Origin: Streptomyces brevispora
GTDB lineage: Bacteria > Actinomycetota > Actinomycetes > Streptomycetales > Streptomycetaceae
DNA length: 64,000 nt
Reading direction: 5' to 3'
NCBI RefSeq assembly: GCF_007829885.1
Contig: NZ_VIWW01000001.1
Span: 6,076,001 to 6,140,000, forward strand
Positions 41,787 through 50,334 of the stretch are shown one piece after another. Numbering within the stretch: position 1 is the first letter of the stretch; each line of letters begins with the position of its first letter. A program made the position numbers and the translations under genes. The notes beneath the pieces are model-generated. The model was not told where the DNA came from and searched no databases. It was given only the letters and a program-made list of their open reading frames with translations.

Positions 41787-43160
41787 TCACTTCAGCTCGT
41801 ACGAGGCCATCGCGGCCCGCACGGCGGGGGAGAAGAGGTCGGGGCCCAGGGCGTCGGAGTGCGCGAGGCCCTCGGGCGACAGGCGCAGCAGCCCGGAGTC
41901 CGCCCCGTCCGGATCGAGCCAGCCCCGGTGCTCGAACAGGGACAGCTCCTCGCGGAAGTCCTCGGCCGGCCAGGTACCGAACCGCTCGTGGTAGTCCGAC
42001 AGCCGCAGCCCCTCGGCCTGGAGGACCGACTGGAGGAGATGCCGGCGGCGCGCCTCACCGTCGTCGGTGAACCGGCCCACCTCGGCGTGCGAGAAGTCCT
42101 CGGTCGCCGTGTAGCCGTCGATGATCGCCCGTACTTCCCGCATCTCCACGGCGTAGTCGAAGGAGTAGTGCAGCCGAGAGGTGTACGAGCGGGCGCCGCA
42201 GCCCAGCCCGATCATGCCGTCGGTCTGGCACGCGTAGTCGTCGGGGCCTCCGGCCTGCGGCGCGTCGGCGCGGCGGAACATCCGCATCGACACCTGCTCG
42301 TAGCCGTGGGCGAGGAGATGATCGCGGCCCGCGCGGTACAGCCGCAGCCGCTGTTCGTCCCAGGCGGAATCCGCGTCCGCGGCCGAGGCGCCGATCCTGC
42401 CCAGGCCGGTCAGCGGACGTACGTACAGCGGGTAGAGGTACAGCTCCTCCGGCCGCCACTGGAGGGCCGCGTCCAGCGAGGCGCGCCAGCTCGCCGCGGT
42501 CTGTCCGTCGATGCCGTAGATCAGGTCGATGTTGAGGACCGGGATGCGGGCCTCCCGGATCAGCCCGAGCGCCGCCTCCACATCCGCACGGCGCTGCGGA
42601 CGGACCGCCGCCCGTGCCTCGGCCTCGACGAAGCTCTGCACACCGATGCTGATCCTGGTCGTTCCCCGGTCGGCGAGGACGGCCAGCCGGTCGGCCGTCG
42701 CGGTCGACGGCGACGTCTCGACCGACAACGGCACCGACCGGAGATCGGCGCCCATGCGCTTCTCCGCGATGTCGCACAGCCGGTCCAGCTCGCCCGCCGT
42801 CAGGAAGGTGGGGGTCCCGCCGCCGAACGCCGCCGCGGCGAAACGCACCGGCTCCGTGTCTCCCAGCGCGTCCCGTACGGCCGTCGCCTGCCGGTCCAGC
42901 GCGTCGAGGTACCGGGTGGTGAGCTCGTCGGGGGCCCCGATGCGGGTGAAGAGGTTGCAGAACCCGCAGCGGACCTCGCAGAACGGTATGTGGAGATAGA
43001 GCGAGAGCGCGTCCTTGCGTTCCCCGGCCCACAGCTCACTCAGCGCGGGCCGCCCGCCGGGGTCCTCGGACAGCGTGCCGTACGCCGTCTTGTGCGGATA
43101 GGCGTAGACGTAGCTCTGGTACGGACGGGGGGAGCGTCGGGGAGAGCGCGGACTGTTCAT
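41787..43160 (-). CDS. STM4012 family radical SAM protein (HemN-like)
   Basis: Radical SAM protein of 457 residues resembling oxygen-independent coproporphyrinogen oxidase. The cluster motif is C61-EVR-C65-GF-C68 after LSLYLHIPF; AFGGGTPTFL and RISIGVQSF are the HemN-like SAM-binding segments, followed by LIYGIDGQT. It is placed in STM4012 rather than HemW/HemN by its neighbours. Its ATG overlaps the STM4013 stop (ATGA), and it ends seven bases before the STM4011 start. The substrate is unknown. Confidence 0.88.
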   Translation of the reverse strand: MNSPRSPRRSPRPYQSYVYAYPHKTAYGTLSEDPGGRPALSELWAGERKDALSLYLHIPFCEVRCGFCNLFTRIGAPDELTTRYLDALDRQATAVRDALGDTEPVRFAAAAFGGGTPTFLTAGELDRLCDIAEKRMGADLRSVPLSVETSPSTATADRLAVLADRGTTRISIGVQSFVEAEARAAVRPQRRADVEAALGLIREARIPVLNIDLIYGIDGQTAASWRASLDAALQWRPEELYLYPLYVRPLTGLGRIGASAADADSAWDEQRLRLYRAGRDHLLAHGYEQVSMRMFRRADAPQAGGPDDYACQTDGMIGLGCGARSYTSRLHYSFDYAVEMREVRAIIDGYTATEDFSHAEVGRFTDDGEARRRHLLQSVLQAEGLRLSDYHERFGTWPAEDFREELSLFEHRGWLDPDGADSGLLRLSPEGLAHSDALGPDLFSPAVRAAMASYELK

Positions 43161-44029
43161 CGGGCGGTGGCCCCCGGTTCCAGGAAGAAATGTGCGTACG
43201 GAACGGTCCAGACGGACTCGTGTCCGAGCCGGTGACCGGTGTAGCCGTCGTCGCCGTACGCCGTGCCGTGGTCGGAGCAGACGATGGCGAAGGCGCGGCG
43301 GCGGCTGCTCGCGGCGGCGAAGAGGCGGCCGATGTGGGCATCGACGTACTCCAGCGCGGCGGCATGGGTGGCACGGCTGTCACCTGCGTCGCGGGTCGCC
43401 CCCGGCCGGTGGAACCAGTTCGGCTGGTGCAGCGCGGAGACATTCACGAAGAGGAAGAGGCGCTGTCCGGGTGGGAGCTGCTCGACGACCTGCTCGGCGC
43501 GGGCCACCTGCGCCTCGAAGGACGTCTCCGACGCGACGCCGAACTCGGGTTCCCAGTGCGCCTCCTGGAACATTCCGGGCAGCACCGAGCCGAGCGCTGC
43601 CTGCCGGTTGAAGAATCCGACGCCGCCGATGCACACCGTGCGGTAGCCGGCCGCGGCCAGACCCGAGACGAGGTCGGGGGTGTCGAAGACGAACGTGCGC
43701 TCCGCAGTGGTCTCGCTGCCCGCGAACCGGGCGGCGAACAGCCTCGGATGCGGCCCCGGGGCGGCCGGCGTGGGCAGGAACCCGGCGAAGATCGCCTGGT
43801 GGGAGGCGTACGTAAAACTTCCCGGGGCATGCCGCCGCTCCCAGCTACCGCTTGGCAGATGCCGGGCCAGGTTTGGGATGCGCCCGGCGGCGGCGAGCTC
43901 CGCCGCGACGTCGTACCGCAGGGTGTCCAGGGTGACGAGCAGCAGGTCGTGGCTGCCGACGACCTCGCTCATATCAGGGTTCCGGGCGTCCGTGACGCCG
44001 GACGGGGGTTCAGGATGCTGCGCTGACAC
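43157..44029 (-). CDS. STM4013/SEN3800 family sulfatase-like hydrolase
   Basis: Alkaline-phosphatase-superfamily protein of 290 residues. LLLVTLDTLRYDVA carries the first metal-binding Asp and a Thr nucleophile position, FTYASHQAIFAGFLP follows, and IVCSDHGTAYGDDGYTGHRLGHE is the metal-binding tail. It lacks the CxPxR formylglycine motif of sulfatases, so it is more probably a phosphoesterase or phosphotransferase. GTG 44029 has AAGGAA five bases upstream and overlaps the STM4014 end by 20 bases; ATG 43972 is an alternative start. Confidence 0.87.
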   Translation of the reverse strand: MSAQHPEPPSGVTDARNPDMSEVVGSHDLLLVTLDTLRYDVAAELAAAGRIPNLARHLPSGSWERRHAPGSFTYASHQAIFAGFLPTPAAPGPHPRLFAARFAGSETTAERTFVFDTPDLVSGLAAAGYRTVCIGGVGFFNRQAALGSVLPGMFQEAHWEPEFGVASETSFEAQVARAEQVVEQLPPGQRLFLFVNVSALHQPNWFHRPGATRDAGDSRATHAAALEYVDAHIGRLFAAASSRRRAFAIVCSDHGTAYGDDGYTGHRLGHESVWTVPYAHFFLEPGATAR

Positions 44030-45143
44030 GGTGGTTCCTTGCTCTGTTCAGTACGGCGGCGACCTGCGCCGCATGGGTGTCCAGGCCCTCGGCGCCGCTG
44101 CCCGGCAACCCGGTCAGCCGCGGCAGCAGATCGCCGAACGCGTTGACCTCGCCGACAGCGAAGCGCCGCCAGCCGATTGCGGGCAGCAGATCGACGCCCA
44201 CGCACAGGGTGTCCGGGAAGGCGGCGCCCGCCCGCTCGCACACGGCCAGGGCCGCGCTCCAACTGCCGCCCGCCGCCTCGACGGCGGCTCGCACCTCGTC
44301 CAGATCGCCGCGCGCACCGCCGAGGTGCAGATTGGTCATGGGGGAGTGGCTGGTGCGGACGACGGCATGGGTGGCGCGGCCGTCCACCACCACGACCCGC
44401 AGATCAGCGACCCGGCCCCGCTGCGAGGCCTTCGGCAGCCAGCGTTCGATGTGCAGACCGTCCGGCGCGAGCGCGTCGATGATCGCCGCGACCTCGCGTT
44501 CCGTCGTGAGGCGCCGCACCCGCAGTGAGTTGTGGAGCCGCCCAGCCGGGTCCCGCTCGACCGAGGTGGTCGCCCGGACCCGGCCGGGCCTGGCCGTCTC
44601 GACGGCCAGTACCCCGGAGGCGGACGAACCGTGGGCGGGCTTCACGAACACCCTCGGCATACGGTGGTCCGCCATCAGCCCGCGCACATCCGCCCAGCCG
44701 CGCACGGGCGGCGCGGCGGGACCCGACGTCGGCGAGGGCGGCACGGGCACGGCCGCCGCGTCCAGCACGCCGTGACAGAGGCGTTTGTCGAACAGCACCG
44801 CGATGTCGCCGGGATCATCCAGCAGCACCGCACCGGCCTCGGCCGCCGCCCGCGCCACCTCCCGCACGGCGGAGGTGAACCGCGCGTACCAGCGGGCCGA
44901 ACCCTCCACCCTGGTCGGGTCGTCGACGCCGCGCAGCAGCCGCTCGACCCCGGCGTCCTCGCCGGGCGAGTCGATGCGCACCGTCTCCCCGGGCAGGAAG
45001 ACCGCCTCGCCCCTCAGCACGTCCAGCCAGGACACGGTGCGGGCCGGGGGCAGCCCGGCGGCGCGCACGGCGTCCTGGAAGAGCGCGACCCGGCGGTTGC
45101 CGGGATTGCCGACGACCGCGAGGCGCGGCGGCGTGCTGCTCAC
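44010..45143 (-). CDS. STM4014 family ATP-grasp-like protein
   Basis: Protein of 377 residues with an ATP-grasp-like arrangement: an N-terminal domain beginning RLAVVGNPGNRRVALFQDAV, a lysine segment (VFVKPAHGSSASGVLAVET), and a C-terminal catalytic region (VGVDLLPAIGWRRFAVGEVNAFGD) providing metal ligands (GVDLL, EVNAFG). ATP-grasp enzymes ligate carboxylates to amines or thiols, so it may form an amide in an unknown product. GTG 45143 overlaps the stop of the STM4015-like remnant (GTGA). Confidence 0.83.
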   Translation of the reverse strand: MSSTPPRLAVVGNPGNRRVALFQDAVRAAGLPPARTVSWLDVLRGEAVFLPGETVRIDSPGEDAGVERLLRGVDDPTRVEGSARWYARFTSAVREVARAAAEAGAVLLDDPGDIAVLFDKRLCHGVLDAAAVPVPPSPTSGPAAPPVRGWADVRGLMADHRMPRVFVKPAHGSSASGVLAVETARPGRVRATTSVERDPAGRLHNSLRVRRLTTEREVAAIIDALAPDGLHIERWLPKASQRGRVADLRVVVVDGRATHAVVRTSHSPMTNLHLGGARGDLDEVRAAVEAAGGSWSAALAVCERAGAAFPDTLCVGVDLLPAIGWRRFAVGEVNAFGDLLPRLTGLPGSGAEGLDTHAAQVAAVLNRARNHRVSAAS

Positions 45144-45330
45144 CGCCCGCGACACAGCGGGGCTCGTCGTCCTCGGGATCCCAGCAGTCCGCCCCGTCGG
45201 GATCGAGGTGGGTGCCCGAGAGCGCACCCACCGCCCGTAAGCGGTCCGTCACCGGATCGGTGAGGTGGTGGTGACGCAGATCCAGCGACGTCGGACGGCT
45301 GAGCGGCTGCCCCGGGGTGTTCGATGCCGT
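45140..45330 (-). pseudogene. C-terminal remnant of a second STM4015-family gene
   Basis: An open frame without a start reads GQPLSRPTSLDLRHHHLTDP and ends at a TGA overlapping the STM4014 GTG. It matches the tail of the intact STM4015 gene upstream (GQPLTHLDVLDLHHHFLTEP), sharing GQPL, LDL, the HH pair and LT-P. About 60 residues remain of an expected 300 or so. The stop-start overlap shows the lost gene was translationally coupled to STM4014. Confidence 0.7.
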
Positions 45331-45341
45331 TCACCGCCGCA

Positions 45342-46295
45342 TCACTCCGACACCGAGGTGTAGCGGCCCTCGGCCCCGCGGTCGCCCCACGGCTCGCAGC
45401 GGTCCGACAGATCGACCCGCACCCCGTGCGGCTCCAGGGCCTCGGCGATCCGGCGCTCCATCGGCTCGGTGAGGAAGTGGTGGTGCAGATCCAGCACATC
45501 GAGATGGGTCAGCGGCTGACCCTCCAGCAGCGCGGCCGCGCCCTCGTTCCCGAGCGTGCCGCAGGACAGATCGAGCGTACGGAGCCGGGCAACCAGCGGG
45601 GCCGAAGCGATGGCCGCCGCGATCTCGTTCTCCACCTCGCTGTTGCGCAGACCGAGATGGTGCAGGGCCGGGAACCGGGTGCCGGACAGCAGGGGCGCGA
45701 GATCCGCCACGTCGGCATCGCCGCCGTAGGCGGAGACACCCAGCCAGAGATCGAGCCGCTCCAGCGCGGGCAGCTCGCTGTCCAGCACCCCGCGGACCAC
45801 CGAGACCGGCAGCCCGCCCGTCTCGATGGTGAGCGAACGCAGACGCTCGTGCCGGGTGGGCGGGAAGACAAGTTCGGATCCGCCCCGCACCCCGAACTCC
45901 ACCAGCGCGGGGTAGGCCGCGAGCAGAGCGGTGACATCGCTCTGCTCGATCCAGGAGATCTCCGACTCCTCCATCGTCAGATCGCCGACGAACACCGCCT
46001 CCAGTGACGTCAGCCGGTCGGCGGCGGCCGTCACGAGACCGATCGGATAGGACGAGTTCTCCTCGTACGACTCGCCCCACTGCCCGATGATCAGCGCCCG
46101 CACCCCGGCGGGGTCGACTGCCGCCAGGAACGAGGCGAACTCCTGCTCCCAGGTGCGGTCCTCGTCCTCGTACGGCTCGACCGAGACGCGCCAGGCCGCC
46201 GCGCCGGCGGCCGGTCGGGGCCCGTCGCTCTCGTCTTGCTGGAAATCGACGGCCGGAAGGCCGAGCAACTCGTGCAGATGGTCCACACCGGACAT
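45342..46295 (-). CDS. STM4015 family leucine-rich-repeat protein
   Basis: Protein of 317 residues. The N-terminal part (HLHELLGLPAVDF, FASFLAAVDPAGVRALIIGQ) is followed by leucine-rich-repeat-like units: LRSLTIETGGLPVSVV, LERLDLWLGVSAYG, LHHLGLRNSEVENEIAAAI, LRTLDLSCGTLGNEGAAALL and LDVLDLHHHFLTEPM. LRR proteins bind other proteins, so it may present or tether the substrate of the modifying enzymes in the operon. AGGAG lies nine bases before ATG 46295. It is the first gene of the operon. Confidence 0.85.
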   Translation of the reverse strand: MSGVDHLHELLGLPAVDFQQDESDGPRPAAGAAAWRVSVEPYEDEDRTWEQEFASFLAAVDPAGVRALIIGQWGESYEENSSYPIGLVTAAADRLTSLEAVFVGDLTMEESEISWIEQSDVTALLAAYPALVEFGVRGGSELVFPPTRHERLRSLTIETGGLPVSVVRGVLDSELPALERLDLWLGVSAYGGDADVADLAPLLSGTRFPALHHLGLRNSEVENEIAAAIASAPLVARLRTLDLSCGTLGNEGAAALLEGQPLTHLDVLDLHHHFLTEPMERRIAEALEPHGVRVDLSDRCEPWGDRGAEGRYTSVSE

Positions 46296-46469
46296 GGCCC
46301 TGATCTCCTGTATGACGGCGAAGGTTTGATGTCCGCAAGGTTTATCAAGGCCCACTGACAACGGGGTGCACGGGCCCGGCGTCCGGCGCTCCAGCCGATT
46401 GTCAGACCCCCGCCGTAGCGTTTTCCACGTGGTCGGCACAGCGGGTGCCGACCGGGACGGGAGACGTCT

Positions 46470-46796
46470 GTGTACCGGCAGGGCGATGTGCTGATCGTGG
46501 CGTTGGAGGAGTCGGCGGTACCCCCGAACCTCCTGGACGCGCCGGGGGAACTGCGCGACGGGCGGGGCCGGCTGGTGCTCGCGCTCGGTGAGGTCACCGG
46601 CCACGCGCACGCCGTGCCGGGACCGGGACGGCTGATCCGGGAGGGCGGTGTGTTCGGCCCGATGCTGCTCCACCTCCCCGACGGCGGACGCGTGGTGCAC
46701 GAGGAGCATGCGGTGATCCCGCTGCCGAAGGGCTGGTTCCGCGTGGTGCGCCAGCGGGAGTACGCACCGGGGGCGGTCCGCATCGTCGCGGACTGA
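46470..46796 (+). CDS. Conserved hypothetical protein, 108 residues
   Basis: Small soluble protein beginning MYRQGDVLIVALEESAVPP, with LVLALGEVTGHAHAV, a histidine-containing turn, and HEEHAVIPLPKGWFRVVRQR at the end. I recall similar proteins beside DUF6745 genes in Streptomyces, but no function. The predicted fold is all beta. GTG 46470 has GGGAG a few bases upstream. It is divergent from STM4015 and precedes the DUF6745 gene by 87 bases. Confidence 0.78.
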   Translation: MYRQGDVLIVALEESAVPPNLLDAPGELRDGRGRLVLALGEVTGHAHAVPGPGRLIREGGVFGPMLLHLPDGGRVVHEEHAVIPLPKGWFRVVRQREYAPGAVRIVAD

Positions 46797-46883
46797 CCCG
46801 GCCGGTCCGGCCCGGCTTGTGAGGGCCGGTACCGAAGAGTGATCCGAGAACACGGGAAACAGGAAGCAGGGGACGGGAAGACG

Positions 46884-47939
46884 ATGGAGTACGTGGACTC
46901 TTGGCGGGCCGTGGCGGCGGCGACCGGTGCGGCGGACCGGTCGGCCGCCGAGGACGGGGTGCGGCTCGCCTACCGCAGCGCGGGGCTGGCCGAGCCGGAG
47001 GAATTCGTCTGGGCCGATTCGCCCAGGGCGGCCGTCGGTCTCGTGAGGAAGCTGAACGACGCCGGTCGATCGGTCCGGGAAGAGGTACGGACCCGGCCCT
47101 GGGCGGAGGAACGACGTCGGATGTACGACGAGTTGGGCCCGGCCGGCTGGTCCGCACTCTGGTCCGCCACCGGCGCCCAGCTGTGGGAGACCACGGCGGC
47201 GCTCGCCGAGCGGATACGGGCGGGTGTCGTCGCCGAACGTACCGAACCAGGTGAACTCGCCGAACGCGGCGAGCCGCCCGAGGGCGAGGCGGAGGTCCTT
47301 CAGCCCGAGGACGAGTCGGAGATCCGTCTGCTGCTCCTCGACGCGGTCCTGGGCCAGCACGACGCCGCCTGGCTCGCCGCGTTCGACGGCCGGGGCGACC
47401 GGCTCGACGGACTGGCGGCGGTGGCCAGGAACGCGGGCTGGTGGTGGCCTTACGAGCGCACCGTGGTGATCAGTGAGCGCCCCGAGGCGTTGCACCGCGA
47501 CGAGGCGGGCAGGCTCGACCGCGGCGACGGGCCCGCGCTCTCCTACCGGGACGGCTTCGCGCTGTACGCCTGGCGCGGCATGCCGGTGCCCGCCGACTTC
47601 CTGGCAGAGCTGACCGCGCTCACCCCCGAACGGATCCGGGCCGAGGAGAACGCGGAACTGCGGCGCGTGATGCTGGAGTTCTACGGATACGACCGCTACC
47701 TCACCGAGTCGGGCGCCGAACCGGTCCACCGGGACGAGACGGGCATCCTCTGGCGGATCGCGCTCGACGGCGACGAGGACGTGGTCATGGTCGAGGTGGT
47801 CAACTCCACCCCGGAGCCGGACGGTACGTATCGCACCTACTGGCTGCGGGTGCCGCCCACGACGCGGACCGCGAAGGACGGTGTCGCCTGGACGTTCGGT
47901 CTGCAGGGAGAGTCCTACGCGCCCGTGCGCCAGACCTGA
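46884..47939 (+). CDS. DUF6745 domain-containing protein
   Basis: Protein of 351 residues. The N-terminal half is variable and helical; the C-terminal half has the DUF6745 pattern: LHRDEAGRLDRGDGPALSYR, DGFALYAWRGMPVP, RIRAEENAELRRVMLEFYGYD and a tail TYWLRVPPTTRTAKDGVAWTF. The second repeat-like segment VHRDETGILWRI echoes the first. Function is unknown. ATG 46884 is preferred over an in-frame GTG at 46839. Confidence 0.82.
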   Translation: MEYVDSWRAVAAATGAADRSAAEDGVRLAYRSAGLAEPEEFVWADSPRAAVGLVRKLNDAGRSVREEVRTRPWAEERRRMYDELGPAGWSALWSATGAQLWETTAALAERIRAGVVAERTEPGELAERGEPPEGEAEVLQPEDESEIRLLLLDAVLGQHDAAWLAAFDGRGDRLDGLAAVARNAGWWWPYERTVVISERPEALHRDEAGRLDRGDGPALSYRDGFALYAWRGMPVPADFLAELTALTPERIRAEENAELRRVMLEFYGYDRYLTESGAEPVHRDETGILWRIALDGDEDVVMVEVVNSTPEPDGTYRTYWLRVPPTTRTAKDGVAWTFGLQGESYAPVRQT

Positions 47940-47993
47940 CGGGCCCGCGCGAGGGGGAGGGGGAGTGATCGGTGCGGTCGGCCGGGCCGGTGG

Positions 47994-48605
47994 TCAGGCC
48001 GTCAGCGTCGCGTGGTCGATGCCGAGTTCACGGGCAAGCGCCTGCTCGGTCCACTCCAGCATCGTGGCCCGGGAGAGCGGACCCGCGTACGACGTCATCT
48101 GCACCGCCAGACCGTCCAGCAGCGCCGTCAGCCGCCAGGCCACGGACATCGGGTCGTCGCAGTGGAACTCGCCCGCGGCCGCGCCCTCCTCGATGACCTC
48201 GGCCAGCTCCGCCTTCCACTGCTGGTCGAGATCGCCCGCCACATTGCGCAGCGCAGGGTCGCGGAGCGAGGCCGTCCAGCCCTCGATCCACAGCCGCCAG
48301 CCCTTGGCCTGGCCCGTCGGGGCGTACCAGCGCACCGCGGCGCGCAGCCTGCGCACCGCCGTGGTACGGCGGGCCAACAGCTTGCGCAGATGGATGAGAT
48401 CGGCCTCGGCCGCATGCGCGAAGGCGGCGGCGACCAGTTTCTCCTTGGTGGAGAAGTGGTAGAGCACGAGAGCGTTGCTCACGCCGAGGACGGAGGCCAC
48501 ATCGGCGATCCGTACCGCCGCGACACCTCGCACCTCGATCTGTTCGACCGCAGCGCGCAGCAGTTCCTCGCGTCGCTCCGTGACACTCAACCGCACTCTT
48601 CCCAC
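47994..48605 (-). CDS. TetR-family regulator, BetI-like
   Basis: Repressor of 203 residues. The helix-turn-helix is in IADVASVLGVSNALVLYHFS (near residues 33-52), preceded by RREELLRAAVEQIEVRGVAA. The C-terminal part (WRLWIEGWTASLRDPAL, DDPMSVAWRLTALLDGLAVQ) is the BetI-like ligand domain. It lies downstream of the dehydrogenase gene on the same strand; a TetR-style palindrome upstream of that dehydrogenase is a candidate target. Confidence 0.9.
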   Translation of the reverse strand: MGRVRLSVTERREELLRAAVEQIEVRGVAAVRIADVASVLGVSNALVLYHFSTKEKLVAAAFAHAAEADLIHLRKLLARRTTAVRRLRAAVRWYAPTGQAKGWRLWIEGWTASLRDPALRNVAGDLDQQWKAELAEVIEEGAAAGEFHCDDPMSVAWRLTALLDGLAVQMTSYAGPLSRATMLEWTEQALARELGIDHATLTA

Positions 48606-48773
48606 GGCGTCACCCTAACCAATGCCGTATCCGGGGCAGGCCGGGGGCGAAGCCGTGGTCCTCTGAACGGTACCGGCGGCGGCCCGTGCCGGAACCATGG
48701 CATGACCTGCCGACGGGCCCCGGCCCGGGCCCCCGCCGCAGCGGCTTCCGCCGAGGCCGCCGTCGCGGCCCGG

Positions 48774-49982
48774 TCAGCGGTACCAGCCGAAGCGTTCCGC
48801 CATCACCGGCAGCCGGTCTGCGACCACGGCGTGGGCCGCCGCCCGGGGGCTGCAGCCGTCCGCCGCTGCCCGGGTCAGCACGAGCTCGACGAGGGCGCGC
48901 ATCGAACTCCGGGTGTAGGCAAAGGCCTCGTCGGCATCGGCGCCGATATCGCCGAACAGGGTCCACCACCACCAGGCGTTGGTGCCGGAGTTGACGACCA
49001 CATCGGGCAGCACCGTGATCCCACGCTCCGCGAGCAGCGCCTCGGCCTCCGGCAGCACCGGCATATTGGCCGCCTCGACCACCCAACGGGCCCTGATCCC
49101 GGCCTGGTTCGAGGCGTCGATGGCGTACGACACGGCCGCGGGTATGAGCACCTCCACGTCCTGGGCGAGCCAGGCCTCGGCGGGCAGCTCACGGTCCGTG
49201 TCGCGCAGCGCGCCGCGGTCCACCGTTCCGTAGGAGTCCCTGGCGGACAGCAGGGCCTCGACGTCGAGGCCGGCCGGGTTGGCGATCGTGCCCTTGACGT
49301 CGGCGACGGCGACCACCCGCAGCCCGGCCTGCGACAGGAACCGGGCCGTCGCCCCGCCCATGGTGCCGAGCCCCTGCACGGCGACCCGCGCCCCGCTGTA
49401 CGCGACCCCGGCCCGGTCCAGCGCGGCCAGCGCCGACTCGGCGACCCCGCAGCCACCGACCAGCTCGTCGAGGCCGATGCCGTCCACCTCGACGTCGAAG
49501 GCGTCGGCCAGCCGCTGCCGGGCCGCCGTCTCGTCGTCGAGCAGCGGATAGACGGCTTGCACGGAGGAGACGAGCCCGGCCTCCGCGGCCGCCCGGTCGA
49601 CCAGGTCCTGGCTGAGACCCAGGTCCTCACCGGTCGTCCAGATGCTCTCGACGTACGGACGCATGGCCCGCAGGTAGCGCACCAGGACCCCGTATGCGGC
49701 CGGATCACGGGGATCGCAGTCGATGCCGCCCTTGGCGCCGCCGAGCGGGACGTAGCGGGCCCCGGTGCGGTCCGCGTCGAAGTGGAGGGCTTCCTTCATC
49801 GTCATGCCGCGGGCCAGTCCGGCCACCTCGTCGAGCGTGCAGCCCGCCCGCATCCGCAGCCCGCCGCTGGACACCCCACGCACCAGCCGGTCGACGACCA
49901 GGTGTCCCTGGCGGCCGGTGATGTGATCCGTCCAGGTCAGGGAGATCAGCGGGGCGGGCGGGGACACCGCGGGCGTCGTCAT
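48774..49982 (-). CDS. Glu/Leu/Phe/Val dehydrogenase, probable valine dehydrogenase
   Basis: NAD(P)-dependent branched-chain or aromatic amino-acid dehydrogenase of 402 residues. The N-terminal dimerisation and catalytic part has MTMKEALHFDADRTGARYVP and PLGGAKGGIDCDP, where the lysine matches the catalytic Lys. The Rossmann motif is VAVQGLGTMGGATARFL. VVEAANMPVLPEAEALL and VVVNSGTNAWWWWTLFGDIG are the C-terminal cofactor/substrate segments. In Streptomyces such an enzyme deaminates valine, linking amino-acid use to acyl-CoA supply. AGGAG lies eight bases before ATG 49982. Confidence 0.88.
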   Translation of the reverse strand: MTTPAVSPPAPLISLTWTDHITGRQGHLVVDRLVRGVSSGGLRMRAGCTLDEVAGLARGMTMKEALHFDADRTGARYVPLGGAKGGIDCDPRDPAAYGVLVRYLRAMRPYVESIWTTGEDLGLSQDLVDRAAAEAGLVSSVQAVYPLLDDETAARQRLADAFDVEVDGIGLDELVGGCGVAESALAALDRAGVAYSGARVAVQGLGTMGGATARFLSQAGLRVVAVADVKGTIANPAGLDVEALLSARDSYGTVDRGALRDTDRELPAEAWLAQDVEVLIPAAVSYAIDASNQAGIRARWVVEAANMPVLPEAEALLAERGITVLPDVVVNSGTNAWWWWTLFGDIGADADEAFAYTRSSMRALVELVLTRAAADGCSPRAAAHAVVADRLPVMAERFGWYR

Positions 49983-50081
49983 CGGGAGTTCTCCTGGGTC
50001 ACTGCGATCGGGGCGGGCCCGGGGCGATGCCGCGGAACGCGGTGGCGCGGAATCCGGCGCCCCGTCCGGCCGACGGTCTTC

Positions 50082-50101
50082 TACTGAATCGCGAGTCAGT
50101 A
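50082..50101. promoter_or_regulatory. TetR-type operator palindrome upstream of the dehydrogenase
   Basis: TACTGAATCGCGAGTCAGTA is a 20-base inverted repeat with a single mismatched pair, about 100 bases upstream of the dehydrogenase start. Symmetry and length fit a TetR dimer site; the TetR gene at 47994 is the obvious candidate. Confidence 0.65.
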
Positions 50102-50334
50102 TCGGGAGGTGAGGGCCCGCTGTCAATGCGACCTGCGCCGAATCGTCGATTCAGCGGCCGGAGTGCGCCGGGCGGGTCGGGCGCGGCGTGCTGTTGCGGT
50201 CCGGTCCGGCGAGGGGCGGCGAGGAACGGAAATTACGCGGAGGGCCGAGTGGACGCTGTGAGCCGGATGCCGGATGCCGGATGATCGGAGCGTGGATGCG
50301 GAATCCTTCGCAGGGGCCGGACGTTGGATTCGGC

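Noticed and set aside
43157..44029. Calling STM4013 a sulfatase
   Set aside because: The CxPxR formylglycine motif is absent; only the wider superfamily assignment is supported.
40898..46295. Reading the STM401x set as a known RiPP cluster
   Set aside because: No leader-core precursor ORF is visible near the enzymes, and the families are not tied to a known RiPP class.
45342..47729. 795-codon minus-strand frame suggesting a STM4015 fusion
   Set aside because: Only the part from ATG 46295 is STM4015-like, with a good ribosome-binding site; the rest is antisense to the 108-residue and DUF6745 genes.
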